A DNA stretch of 32,718 bases from Deltaproteobacteria bacterium. Lineage in GTDB: Bacteria > Bdellovibrionota > Bdellovibrionia > Bdellovibrionales > Bdellovibrionaceae. The DNA lies in contig JABDFK010000019.1 in the NCBI GenBank assembly GCA_013286585.1, forward strand, positions 1 through 32,718, read 5' to 3'. The notes under the pieces are model-generated. The model did not search any database. It saw only the letters and a list, made by a program, of their open reading frames with translations, and was not told the DNA's origin. The translations under genes and the position numbers were made by a program. Shown here one piece after another: positions 23,370 through 30,996 of this stretch; within the stretch, counting starts at the first letter, position 1, and every line of letters begins with the position of its first letter.

Positions 23370-24971
23370 CTACATCCTTAAAACGCCCTGAGATTTCTCA
23401 GGCCATTTCTTGTTGAGACTTGCCGCTATTCCTAAAGCTAAAACCTTGCGCGTGTCAGCAGGGTCGATGATCCCATCATCCCAAATTCTGGCGCTAGCGA
23501 AATAGGCCGAGCTTTCGGTGTCATACTTTTCCAAAGTGGGTTTTTTAAAGGCAGTCTGTTCATCTGCGGACATCGACTGTTTTTTCGCTGCCAGCTGATC
23601 CATTTTCACAGTCAGCAATACATTGGCCGCTTGATCGCCGCCCATCACAGAGATGCGCGCATTCGGCCACATCCACATCTGTCGCGGCTGAAAAGCCCTG
23701 CCGCACATTCCGTAATTTCCGGCGCCGTAAGAACCGCCGATGACCACCGTGAATTTTGGCACATGAGCGTTTGAGACCGCCATCACCATCTTTGCTCCGT
23801 GTTTGGCAATGCCTTCATTTTCATATTTTTTGCCAACCATGAAGCCCGTGATATTTTGCAAAAACACCAGAGGAACATTGCGCTGCTCACAGAGTTCGAT
23901 GAAATGCGTGGCTTTCAGAGCACTCTCGCTAAAGAGTACGCCGTTGTTAGCGATGATGCCGACGGGATAGCCTTCGATAAAGGCAAACCCGCAGATCAAC
24001 GTTTTTCCAAAGTTGGCTTTGAATTCATGAAACTCGGAAGCATCCACGATGCGCGCGATGATTTCACGGACATCGTAGGGAACTTTTGAATCTCGCGAAA
24101 CAATTCCGTAAATTTCCTGCGCCTCATAAGCCGGAGGCCTTGCCGTTTGAGACTTCAACTGCAAACACTTCTTGTGATTCAAATTTTTGACGATATTACG
24201 AGTGATTTCCAAGGCGTGATGATCGTCCTCGGCAAAATGATCGCAGACTCCACTTTTTTCTGTGTGAGCAATGGCCCCACCCAAATCTTGTGCAGAGACC
24301 TCTTCGCCGGTGGCCGCTTTGACCAGAGGAGGTCCTCCCAAAAATATAGTTCCATTGTCTTTGACGATGACGTTTTCATCCGACATTGCAGGAACGTAGG
24401 CACCGCCCGCCGTACAACTTCCCATGACCACGGCGATTTGCGGAATTCCGGCGGCTGACATACGCGCTTGATTGTAAAAGATACGACCGAAGTGATCCCG
24501 ATCCGGAAAGACTTCCGATTGCAGAGGTAAAAATGCCCCACCGCTGTCCACCAGGTAAATGCACGGTAGTCCATTTTCAAAAGCGATCTCTTGTGCGCGC
24601 AAATGTTTTTTGACCGTCATGGGATAGTAGGTTCCACCCTTGACAGTCGCATCGTTAGCGATGATCAGGCATTCGCATCCACAAATCACGCCGATGCCGG
24701 TGACAACACCGGCGCCGGGCGCTTGGCCTTCATACATGTCCCACGCTGCCAGACTAGAGAACTCCAAGAAGGATGATTGCGGATCTAGCAGGCCTTCGAT
24801 GCGCTCGCGTGCGGTGAGTTTTCCACGGGCTTTGTGTTTGGCTGTAGCCTCTGGACCGCCGCCAGCCTTCACCAACTCCATACGTTGACGAAAAGTTTGC
24901 ACCAACGCCAGCATGGACTCGCGATTTTGTTTGAACTCAGGGGACTGGGAATTAATTTCTGTTTCAATCAT
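23370..24971 (-). CDS. mccB: methylcrotonyl-CoA carboxylase carboxyltransferase subunit
   Basis: Transfers carboxyl from biotin to 3-methylcrotonyl-CoA to form 3-methylglutaconyl-CoA. The protein has about 533 residues with the two crotonase-like halves of the family: [20 protein letters not shown] near the N terminus, [48 protein letters not shown], and [16 protein letters not shown] with [34 protein letters not shown] is characteristic of the MccB branch rather than PccB. ATG at 24971 is preferred; an in-frame TTG at 24983 directly abuts the previous stop. It is followed after one base by the hydratase gene. Confidence 0.95.
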   Translation of the reverse strand: MIETEINSQSPEFKQNRESMLALVQTFRQRMELVKAGGGPEATAKHKARGKLTARERIEGLLDPQSSFLEFSSLAAWDMYEGQAPGAGVVTGIGVICGCECLIIANDATVKGGTYYPMTVKKHLRAQEIAFENGLPCIYLVDSGGAFLPLQSEVFPDRDHFGRIFYNQARMSAAGIPQIAVVMGSCTAGGAYVPAMSDENVIVKDNGTIFLGGPPLVKAATGEEVSAQDLGGAIAHTEKSGVCDHFAEDDHHALEITRNIVKNLNHKKCLQLKSQTARPPAYEAQEIYGIVSRDSKVPYDVREIIARIVDASEFHEFKANFGKTLICGFAFIEGYPVGIIANNGVLFSESALKATHFIELCEQRNVPLVFLQNITGFMVGKKYENEGIAKHGAKMVMAVSNAHVPKFTVVIGGSYGAGNYGMCGRAFQPRQMWMWPNARISVMGGDQAANVLLTVKMDQLAAKKQSMSADEQTAFKKPTLEKYDTESSAYFASARIWDDGIIDPADTRKVLALGIAASLNKKWPEKSQGVLRM

Positions 24972-24983
24972 CGATGTGTCCAA

Positions 24984-25577
24984 TCATTCAGAAAGGGAGT
25001 CCGCTCTTGACGATAATACTTTTTCCATTCGCAAGACAGATTTCACTAAAATTTTCGCTACGACCTGATTTTCTTCATCATATACCTGCAGCCCAGCTTC
25101 ATGAACCGAGCGCTGGTGCTCCGAAAGCTCCACATAGATGGCCTCCCGCTGGGAAACCGGCAGATGACCACGCACAAAAAGCGGGGCCGACAATGGCTGC
25201 AGACGTTCGAATTCAAAATTCAAAACGTCGACATGAAACGAACCGCGGGGTGCATTTTTTCGCCAGAGTCTACGAAAGGCAAAAAGAGCTGCCGAGATCA
25301 CCGCTCCTTCGTCCAGTTGTTCTTGTGAATCTTGTGACAGAGGTTTCGCCGGAATCACGACCTCGATGTCCTGAAAGGAAAGTTGAGAGACCCGTAGGCC
25401 CAGACTTCGTAAATAGGGCCGCATGACGTCCAAAGCCAGATTTAAAATCTGTTTTGGTGGCCCAGAATTCATATGCTCGGTGAGATCTTGTAAAGAATCT
25501 TGAAATACCCCAGTCAGTCGCGAAATATGAGCCTGAATGTGTTGATACTTGGGGATTTTCAAATTATTAAAATTCAT
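24984..25577 (-). CDS. hotdog-fold-like protein (possible thioesterase)
   Basis: About 197 residues. The region from about residue 45 alternates a helix with long strands (LALDVMRPYLRSLGLRVSQL, DIEVVIPAKPL, GAVISAALFAFRRLW, GSFHVDVLNFEFERLQPL, EAIYVELSEHQRSVHEAGLQ, VVAKILVKSVLRM). That order looks like a hotdog domain of the PaaI/DUF4442 kind, which often hydrolyses acyl-CoAs, but no catalytic motif is certain. It is the first gene of the leucine operon and touches mccB. ATG at 25577 is chosen because GAGA lies upstream and the protein then begins MNFNNLKIPK; the open frame extends to 25736 but that part overlaps the divergent gene. A thioesterase regulating CoA pools in the pathway would fit; this is inference. 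Confidence 0.6.
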   Translation of the reverse strand: MNFNNLKIPKYQHIQAHISRLTGVFQDSLQDLTEHMNSGPPKQILNLALDVMRPYLRSLGLRVSQLSFQDIEVVIPAKPLSQDSQEQLDEGAVISAALFAFRRLWRKNAPRGSFHVDVLNFEFERLQPLSAPLFVRGHLPVSQREAIYVELSEHQRSVHEAGLQVYDEENQVVAKILVKSVLRMEKVLSSRADSLSE

Positions 25578-25635
25578 ATCTCTTTGATATAAAACTGAAC
25601 TTGTGTTGATATTCAAGATGAAAGGGAAGGGTGCA
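25578..25635. promoter_or_regulatory. divergent promoter region, leucine operon and exported protein
   Basis: This 58-base AT-rich space separates divergent starts. On plus, TATAAA (25588-25593) is a good -10, with only a weak -35 18 bases upstream, inside the first codons of the hotdog gene. On minus, TTGAAT (25616-25611) and TATATC (25591-25586) are 19 bases apart. The -10 boxes overlap, so the two transcripts probably compete or share control. Confidence 0.4.
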
Positions 25636-26094
25636 ATGAAATATCTCAGCGTTATCGTGTTTGCAGTTTTGCTCACCTCGACTTGGTACATTATTAATTC
25701 GGAAGCCGCCGTTCCTCTCGAGACGCATGCTGGCATTCAGGCCCGCATGAGTCAGCTCATTGTGGATACGGTGAAAGCTAAGAAACCCAGTGCTACAAAT
25801 ATCGAAATACAGCAGCTATGGACCGAGCCCTATGGTTCTGGAACGCCGGTTCGGGTCAAGGCCCACTTCACTTATCGTTTCACTGAACCCAGTGCCGACA
25901 ACGGCAACGTCTCTAGCGTGATTGAAGGCGAAGGACTGCTGGAAAAAAAAGGGGACGACGAATCCGGCTTTGATCGCTGGACGTTGACGGATGTTAAAAC
26001 CAACAATGATGCCGTGATTTTTGAACAAGCCCTAGTGATCACCACTGGTAGCAGTGAAGCTGCTCCTGAACCAGCGACCACTGAAGTTCACTGA
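25636..26094 (+). CDS. exported protein of unknown function
   Basis: A 152-residue protein with a signal peptide or anchor (MKYLSVIVFAVLLTSTWYII, then NSEAAVP, with possible cleavage at SEA-AV). The mature domain is a single alpha-beta unit: an amphipathic helix with the VDTVKAKKPSATNIEIQQLW region, then strands (PVRVKAHFTYRF, VIEGEGLLEKKG, DRWTLTDVKTN). That order resembles small NTF2- or lumazine-like periplasmic domains, but I cannot assign a family. The tail is low-complexity (SSEAAPEPATTEVH). ATG at 25636 is supported by AAGGG about five bases upstream; earlier in-frame TTG and ATG lie without ribosome sites. The next gene's TTG start follows the stop codon directly. Confidence 0.75.
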   Translation: MKYLSVIVFAVLLTSTWYIINSEAAVPLETHAGIQARMSQLIVDTVKAKKPSATNIEIQQLWTEPYGSGTPVRVKAHFTYRFTEPSADNGNVSSVIEGEGLLEKKGDDESGFDRWTLTDVKTNNDAVIFEQALVITTGSSEAAPEPATTEVH

Positions 26095-27141
26095 TTGAAA
26101 CAAGAACTGCCCCATGAGTATATCATCATCGACGAGCAGGGTCTTCCGCGAACGGCCGATGCCCATTTTTCCCCTGAAATTTCTGCCGAAATTCTAAGGC
26201 AGCTTCGCTTCGCTGATAACGGTGCAATGCTGACCGAAGTATCTGGCCAGCTGGCCTTAGTGGAAGCCTTTGATGAGCCCTTCATTGGAAAAGCTGTGGC
26301 CCCGCCGACCAAAAATATATTTTGGAGCTTAGAGCTGCCCTTCCAAGTGCGCATGAAATTTTTATTGTCGAGCCTAAGCTGCGATGAGTGGGACCGTTTT
26401 CACGGGCTGACCACCGAGGGAATTCCATTTGTATTGTCCGACACCGCTCAAAATCAGCTCTTTGATGCTGTCGATGAGTTCAGCGACGATGGCTTGAAGT
26501 ACAGTGGCCAAGAATATGCCGTGCCTCAATGGCTATCGCCCAATGCCGAAGTCCAATCCGAATCTTTTTGGAGTAACATCTACCAGACTGAAAAGCCCGG
26601 TTGGGATCTTGGTGAGCCCTCACCAGTGCTGAAAGATCTGCTACCCCGACTGAAAATTCCTAAATCTCGAGTGTTGGTTCTAGGATCCGGACCGGGACAT
26701 GATGCTGCCTATTTTGCCGAGCAAGGACATGTGGTCACCGCCGTCGACATTTCGCCGGAAGCTCTAAAAACCTCGAAGGCCAATTATCCCGTGCTAAGGA
26801 ATATCACTTGGGTGGAGGCCGACATTTTCAAACTGCCCCGCGAATGGCTGGGCCAGTTTGATGTGATTTTCGAACACACTTGTTACTGCGCCATCAATCC
26901 TGCGCTTCGCAGTCAGCTGGTGAAGAGTTGGCTGCAGCTGTTGGCTCCGCAAGGACACTTGTTGGGAGTTTTTTTCGCAATGGAAAAACGCCAAGGCCCG
27001 CCTTTCGGCGGCAGCGAATGGGAAATCCGGCAGCGCCTCAAAGAGCGTTTTCATTTTTTATTTTGGGGACGATGGAGACAATCGATCGCCCGAAGAAACG
27101 GTCTAGAGTTGGCCGTTTACGCACAGAAGAAATCGGAATAG
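26095..27141 (+). CDS. SAM-dependent methyltransferase (TPMT-like) with unusual N-terminal domain
   Basis: A 348-residue protein. Residues 158-345 form a class I methyltransferase like thiopurine S-methyltransferase relatives: FWSNIYQTEKPGWDLGEPSP at the entry, the SAM loop VLVLGSGPGHDAAYFAEQGH, the acidic VTAVDISPEAL, and DVIFEHTCYCAINP. Many relatives methylate small thiol, halide or chalcogen substrates. Residues 1-157 are an extra domain I do not recognise, beginning LPHEYIIIDEQGLPR and rich in acidic residues and Phe. The start is TTG at 26095, right after the TGA of the upstream gene and without a visible ribosome site, so coupling is likely. It converges on the radical SAM gene with seven bases between stops. 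Confidence 0.82.
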   Translation: MKQELPHEYIIIDEQGLPRTADAHFSPEISAEILRQLRFADNGAMLTEVSGQLALVEAFDEPFIGKAVAPPTKNIFWSLELPFQVRMKFLLSSLSCDEWDRFHGLTTEGIPFVLSDTAQNQLFDAVDEFSDDGLKYSGQEYAVPQWLSPNAEVQSESFWSNIYQTEKPGWDLGEPSPVLKDLLPRLKIPKSRVLVLGSGPGHDAAYFAEQGHVVTAVDISPEALKTSKANYPVLRNITWVEADIFKLPREWLGQFDVIFEHTCYCAINPALRSQLVKSWLQLLAPQGHLLGVFFAMEKRQGPPFGGSEWEIRQRLKERFHFLFWGRWRQSIARRNGLELAVYAQKKSE

Positions 27142-27148
27142 CAACTGC

Positions 27149-28645
27149 CTAGTGATGCTTCTGCTGGCGCTGTGACGCTTTGGTTTTTGCTGCGGCTACG
27201 ATCAAAGCGTCAGACACCTTCATTTTCTTAGTCGGCGCACAGGCAATATTCTCTGCTTGCGACTGGGAAAGGCCCTGAGAGATCAGGTAAGCTTGTGCAG
27301 ACTCCATCAAACTACCTCGGGAAAGAGCATGAGTTTGGCCATGTCTGGCAGTCAAAAATTCGGAGAAGCTCCAGAACATTGCGAATAGAGATCCCGAGCA
27401 TTGTTCATCGGCTTCCTGACGAAAGTGCGCCATCAATGACCGAAAGTTTCCACTGTTGGCATAGAGATCCCAGAACTGAGCAAAGCGCACTAGTTTTTGC
27501 ATTTCTGCGAACGAAATATCCTTGTTTTTCAAAATCTGAAAAGGAGGCTGATCCGAATACACCATCTTGAAATTCTGGTCGTGACGAATCACTGGAGTGC
27601 CCTTCAAGCGCTTCAGTATCCCCACCTGCACTTCATCCACCTGACACTTAGAAAGCGCATCAAAACCTTGGCCGAAAGATTCTTTGGTTTCGCCAGGAAG
27701 ACCGACGATCAGATCCGCGTGAGTATGAACCCCTGTTTCATCATGCAGGAAACGAAAGTTCTCGACGATTTTAGTGTAATCTTGACGGCGGCTCACGTTG
27801 GCTGCGACCACGGGGTTCCAGGTTTGCACACCGACTTCGAACTGCAGTGAGGCCTCTGGGAATTTCTTGATCCATTCGCGAAGCTCGCTCGGCAGACGAT
27901 CCGGAACCATTTCGAAATGCAGAAACAAACCAAGATCAATATGCCGAGAGAAAAATTCCATGATCTTGCCGCTGATGGACGGGCTTAAGTTGAAAGTGCG
28001 ATCGACGAATTTGAAGCTTCGTGCTCCGCGATCCAAAAGCTTCTGCATCTCTGCCAGAAATAAATCGACCTTGAAATTGCGCACACTCGTATCGAGAGAG
28101 CTCAGGCAGTATTCACATTTGTAGGGACAGCCTCGTGAGGCCTCGACATAGATCACTCGGTGGGCAATGTCTTCGTCAGAATAATATTCGTAGGGAAATT
28201 TGATTTCGTCGATGTTTGGCAGTGGGCCACTCACCAATTTCGGCAGTGGATGATCGCCGGGAGACAAAAGCTTCCGACATAAGTCCCGGAACAAAAATTC
28301 AGCCTCACCTTTGACAACAAAATCGCAGAGCCGGTAAAGCTCCTGACCCTCGGTTTCGTAGCTGATTTCAGGTCCGCCCAAAACAACGATCACTTCCGGA
28401 GCAATTTTCTTCAAATGCGAAACCAGCTCCAAAACTTGAGTGGTGTTCCAGATGTAAACTCCGATGCCGATGATCTTGGGATTTTTGGCCAGCAGTGACT
28501 CGGCGATATCGCGCGGGTTTTTTCCCAGGACGAATTCCATGATCTGCGCCTGCGGCTGAAGCTCTTCCAGATTGGCATACAGATAGCGAAGGCCGAAAGA
28601 GCTGTGATGATATCTGGAGTTGATGGTTGTCAGTAAAATATTCAA
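27149..28645 (-). CDS. B12-binding radical SAM protein
   Basis: About 498 residues. Residues 1-130 are a Rossmann-like cobalamin-binding fold (NILLTTINSRYHHSSFG, KIIGIGVYIWNTTQVLELV, VIVVLGGPEIS). The radical SAM core (about 160-380) has EASRGCPYKCEYCLSSLD with the CxxxCxxC cluster ligands at about 173, 177 and 180, then FKFVDRTFNL and HADLIVGLPGET. The remaining 120 residues form a helical C-terminal domain of the kind often labelled DUF4080. The N-terminal DxHxxG motif of classic cobalamin binders is not evident, so cobalamin use is uncertain. Substrate unknown. TTG at 28645 is chosen because AGGAG lies five bases upstream; another TTG at 28660 starts in the ribosome site. Confidence 0.85.
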   Translation of the reverse strand: MNILLTTINSRYHHSSFGLRYLYANLEELQPQAQIMEFVLGKNPRDIAESLLAKNPKIIGIGVYIWNTTQVLELVSHLKKIAPEVIVVLGGPEISYETEGQELYRLCDFVVKGEAEFLFRDLCRKLLSPGDHPLPKLVSGPLPNIDEIKFPYEYYSDEDIAHRVIYVEASRGCPYKCEYCLSSLDTSVRNFKVDLFLAEMQKLLDRGARSFKFVDRTFNLSPSISGKIMEFFSRHIDLGLFLHFEMVPDRLPSELREWIKKFPEASLQFEVGVQTWNPVVAANVSRRQDYTKIVENFRFLHDETGVHTHADLIVGLPGETKESFGQGFDALSKCQVDEVQVGILKRLKGTPVIRHDQNFKMVYSDQPPFQILKNKDISFAEMQKLVRFAQFWDLYANSGNFRSLMAHFRQEADEQCSGSLFAMFWSFSEFLTARHGQTHALSRGSLMESAQAYLISQGLSQSQAENIACAPTKKMKVSDALIVAAAKTKASQRQQKHH

Positions 28646-28664
28646 AATCACTCCTGACAAAGGA

Positions 28665-28693
28665 GAGGCACCGAAGTTTTGCTTCGGTGCCTC
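28665..28693 (-). terminator. rnpB terminator hairpin
   Basis: Twelve-base perfect arms GAGGCACCGAAG and CTTCGGTGCCTC enclose a five-base loop. On the minus strand the hairpin follows the RNase P RNA and is followed by a short T-containing stretch (TCCTTTG), so it fits the end of rnpB. It also lies just before the radical SAM ribosome site. Confidence 0.75.
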
Positions 28694-28705
28694 ACAAAGC
28701 GGGGT

Positions 28706-29090
28706 TCATGTTTTGCGATAAGCCGGATTCTGTCTGATCCCCAAGAATTCCCGAATTCTTAAAGATGAGTTCATCATTCCTCTAGGCCTGACATTGCTAT
28801 CAAGCTCAAGCGATCTTACCCGAAGGTCCCATGTGGGCACATGTGCTGAAATCATTGCTGACTTCAACTCGCCTTCCTATTTGATCTTGCTCCACGCAGA
28901 GTTTGGCTGTTTTCACTCCAGCAGCTCCCTAAAAGGCTCCCGTTCCCGCCTTAAAGATCAAAGCTCTGGACATTCTCTCTGTTCCACTGTTCCGACGGTT
29001 TCCCGTGAGGGGCGTTACCCCCTGCGCTGCCCAATGGAGTCCGGACTTTCCTCCCCGATTTTTACACCAGGGCGATGGACTGCAAAACGG
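28706..29090 (-). ncRNA. rnpB: RNase P RNA, bacterial type A
   Basis: The catalytic RNA of ribonuclease P, which trims 5' leaders from pre-tRNAs. On the minus strand the 5' part contains GGGGAGGAAAGTCCGGACTC (29057-29038), the conserved P4/CR-I region. The middle has the GGAGCAAGATCAAATAG element. The 3' part has CAGACAGAATCCGGCTTATC (28734-28715), the conserved P4 partner region. P1 is formed by GTTTTGC (29088-29082) and GCAAAAC (28716-28710). The ends are set by P1 and are accurate to a few bases. The gene is preceded by a likely promoter and followed by a strong hairpin. It lies between the radical SAM gene and a plus-strand exported protein. Confidence 0.93.
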
Positions 29091-29094
29091 AAGG

Positions 29095-29123
29095 ACACTA
29101 ACACAGCGAGTCCATTCCCACAA
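29095..29123 (-). promoter_or_regulatory. putative rnpB promoter
   Basis: TTGTGG (29123-29118) and TAGTGT (29100-29095) are 17 bases apart on the minus strand. A start seven bases after the -10 would be at 29088, exactly the first base of the P1 helix, which supports the assignment despite a weak match to consensus. Confidence 0.5.
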
Positions 29124-29218
29124 GGGATTCGGAAGGCGTCGAATTAGGGTTGAATTTTCTGCGAGCATCCCCTACCTTCGATCTAAGCCACAATTTAAGT
29201 TATCCGGAGGTTCGAATC

Positions 29219-29641
29219 GTGAAAAAAACATGGGTCATGTCGTCTGCTCTTATTGCCGTTTTATTTGCATTTTCCGCTCAGGCAGAGACCGGTGCGAACC
29301 TTGAACTTTTTCCAGCTCCGAAAGCGGATCTTAGCAAGTCAGCCCGTCCGTCGAAACCGGAACTCACTGATCCCAGCTATCGCGCCCGCATCGACAGTGA
29401 AAATGTGACTTTGAAATGGAATCAAGTTTCCACTGCCGACGCTTACCATTTGCAAGTGGCCACTGATCCTAATTTCAAATGGCTGTTGGTGAATGAAGAG
29501 TTACTCAAAGCCAATTCCTACGACGTCAAAGGCCTTGCGAAAGGTCACCATTATTTTTGGCGGGTCGCTGCACTTAAAACCAATAATGCCTCCACCTTCA
29601 TGAAGGGTTGGTATTCACTGTCCACTTTTGAAACTCCTTAA
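29219..29641 (+). CDS. exported fibronectin-type-III-like domain protein
   Basis: A 140-residue protein with a signal peptide (MKKTWVMSSALIAVLFAFSA, cleavage near AQA-ET), a short linker rich in Pro and Ser, and one beta-sandwich domain. The domain reads VTLKWNQVSTADAYHLQVA, TDPNFKWLLVNEELLKAN, SYDVKGLAKGHHYFWRVAAL and ends WYSLSTFETP. This is the usual Fn3 pattern (WxxV..A..Y.LQVA.D..F...... .YFWRV). The start is GTG at 29219, with GGAGG eight bases upstream; longer in-frame starts overlap the rnpB promoter side and lack a signal. Likely a periplasmic or surface adhesive or structural protein; the partner is unknown. It is followed by 142 bases without a gene before a small peptide gene. Confidence 0.82.
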   Translation: MKKTWVMSSALIAVLFAFSAQAETGANLELFPAPKADLSKSARPSKPELTDPSYRARIDSENVTLKWNQVSTADAYHLQVATDPNFKWLLVNEELLKANSYDVKGLAKGHHYFWRVAALKTNNASTFMKGWYSLSTFETP

Positions 29642-29783
29642 GAGTTTCTTCGTTTCATTGCGGGATATTTGTCGTCAGCGATGAACTTATCTTCAAAATT
29701 TTGCAGAATCGACTAAAGTCTAGTCCAGCTCACCCCGATAGAGATGTGTCTGTGATAACCGTTGAACGTGGGTGGAGTACAGA

Positions 29784-29864
29784 ATGGCAAAACAAGTCTT
29801 CTTCATAACTATGCTGGTGGTCGCTTCGCTGTTAATGTTGTATCAGAATGCGACTTTCTTCTGA
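29784..29864 (+). CDS. probable 26-residue membrane peptide
   Basis: A short frame encoding MAKQVFFITMLVVASLLMLY, then QNATFF. It has a basic N terminus and one hydrophobic helix long enough to cross a membrane. GGAG lies six bases before the ATG, which is better than the site of the next gene. The end overlaps the first codons of the M14-like peptidase gene (start 29848) by 17 bases, so it may couple that gene's translation, acting as a leader peptide or a small membrane protein in its own right. Too short for any homology judgement. Confidence 0.5.
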   Translation: MAKQVFFITMLVVASLLMLYQNATFF

Positions 29865-30918
29865 TCATCCTTCCTATGTCTTATTTCGAGACGAATTTTT
29901 AACACTAGCCGCACAATTTGGTTTTAAGCTGCATCGGGAAGTGCTCCCCGGAACGGGGTCACAGGGCGAGCCCCTCAGCCAAGACTTCGCCCACATCGAC
30001 CAACAATCAGAAAATACCATCGTACACCTCAGTGGCGTTCACGGCGTTGAGGGCTACCTAGGTTCAAGCATTCAGGCGAAAATTCTTTCCACGATTGGCC
30101 ATGGATTTCGCGATCACCGGGTGAATTTTATTTTCGTTCACGCGGTCAATCCCTTCGGTATGTCTTGGTACCGACGCGTGAATGGGCAAAATGTGGACTT
30201 GAATCGCAATGGTTTCTCTGGCCCACCTCCGGTGGCGAGCATGGACGTGGCGCGGTTTTCCGATTTTCTAGAATCCTCTTCGCATTGGGAGTTGTTGCTT
30301 AAAACCCCAGCGCTACTGACCGCGCTCGCAAGTTTGGGTGTTCGCCGGACCACCCAGGCCATCGCCGGTGGCCAATGGCAGGAACCCGAAAGTCTATTTT
30401 TTGGAGGCACCACCCGACAGGCCGAGCTAGCTCATCTTCCGGGGACACTTTTACGACTGGCACCCACGACGAAAAATTTCTATGTTATCGACGTGCACTC
30501 TGGTCTGGGGCCGTGGGGACATGATTCACTCTTGGTTTCGGACCGCAACCATTTGGATTTTTTTCAGCGGGCTAGTGAAGTTCCCCATCAGGAATCTCAC
30601 GTCGTCGACACAAGTGACGAAACACCCAGTCAGTATTATCACGCCCATGGGATGTTGGCCGATTTTCTGACCGCATCGATGACGGGTCAGTCTGTCTATT
30701 ATATGACCCAAGAATTTGGGACCGTGTCGGCCTTACAGGTGTTGGTCGCTCTTATTCTGGAGAATTCGCTTTATAAGATGGAGCCTGGAAATTCCCGCAG
30801 AGTACGAATTCTGCTGAATTCTTTTTTCCCAGATTCTGCTAGCTGGAGAAAAACTTGTCGACAGGCCGGTCTTCAACGTTTTTCACAGTTGCTTCAGGTT
30901 GTTGCGCATCAAAATTGA
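29848..30918 (+). CDS. M14-like zinc carboxypeptidase domain protein (DUF2817)
   Basis: A 356-residue protein of the DUF2817 group within the M14 peptidase fold. Conserved sites are GVHGVEGYLGSS (zinc-binding His and Glu region), VHAVNPFGMSWYRRVNGQNV followed by DLNRN (Asn/Arg substrate-binding), IDVHSGLGPWG (third zinc His) and MTQEFGT (catalytic Glu). So the metal and catalytic residues look intact. No signal peptide is seen, so it is probably cytoplasmic, unless exported through the small peptide upstream. The natural substrate is unknown. The start ATG has no ribosome site of its own; it sits inside the end of the 26-codon frame. It ends 79 bases before the convergent outer-membrane gene. 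Confidence 0.85.
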   Translation: MRLSSDHPSYVLFRDEFLTLAAQFGFKLHREVLPGTGSQGEPLSQDFAHIDQQSENTIVHLSGVHGVEGYLGSSIQAKILSTIGHGFRDHRVNFIFVHAVNPFGMSWYRRVNGQNVDLNRNGFSGPPPVASMDVARFSDFLESSSHWELLLKTPALLTALASLGVRRTTQAIAGGQWQEPESLFFGGTTRQAELAHLPGTLLRLAPTTKNFYVIDVHSGLGPWGHDSLLVSDRNHLDFFQRASEVPHQESHVVDTSDETPSQYYHAHGMLADFLTASMTGQSVYYMTQEFGTVSALQVLVALILENSLYKMEPGNSRRVRILLNSFFPDSASWRKTCRQAGLQRFSQLLQVVAHQN

Positions 30919-30926
30919 CATCATGC

Positions 30927-30993
30927 TTCGCAGGCCCTGGGAAATTGCCTGTCGCGCGACAGGTGAATTGACGCAGTATTTCGCAGGCCCTGG
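30927..30993. repeat. 14-base direct repeats flanking a 16-base palindrome
   Basis: TTCGCAGGCCCTGG occurs at 30927-30940 and at 30980-30993. Between them is the perfect palindrome CCTGTCGC/GCGACAGG (30948-30963). It lies in the gap between two convergent genes. It may be a bidirectional terminator or a small repeat element; no T-tract follows the palindrome. Confidence 0.5.
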
Positions 30994-30996
30994 AAT

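Noticed and set aside
28794-29304. Protein-coding frames over the RNase P RNA
   Set aside because: The region carries the conserved RNase P sequences and a P1 pairing; the frames are chance openings.
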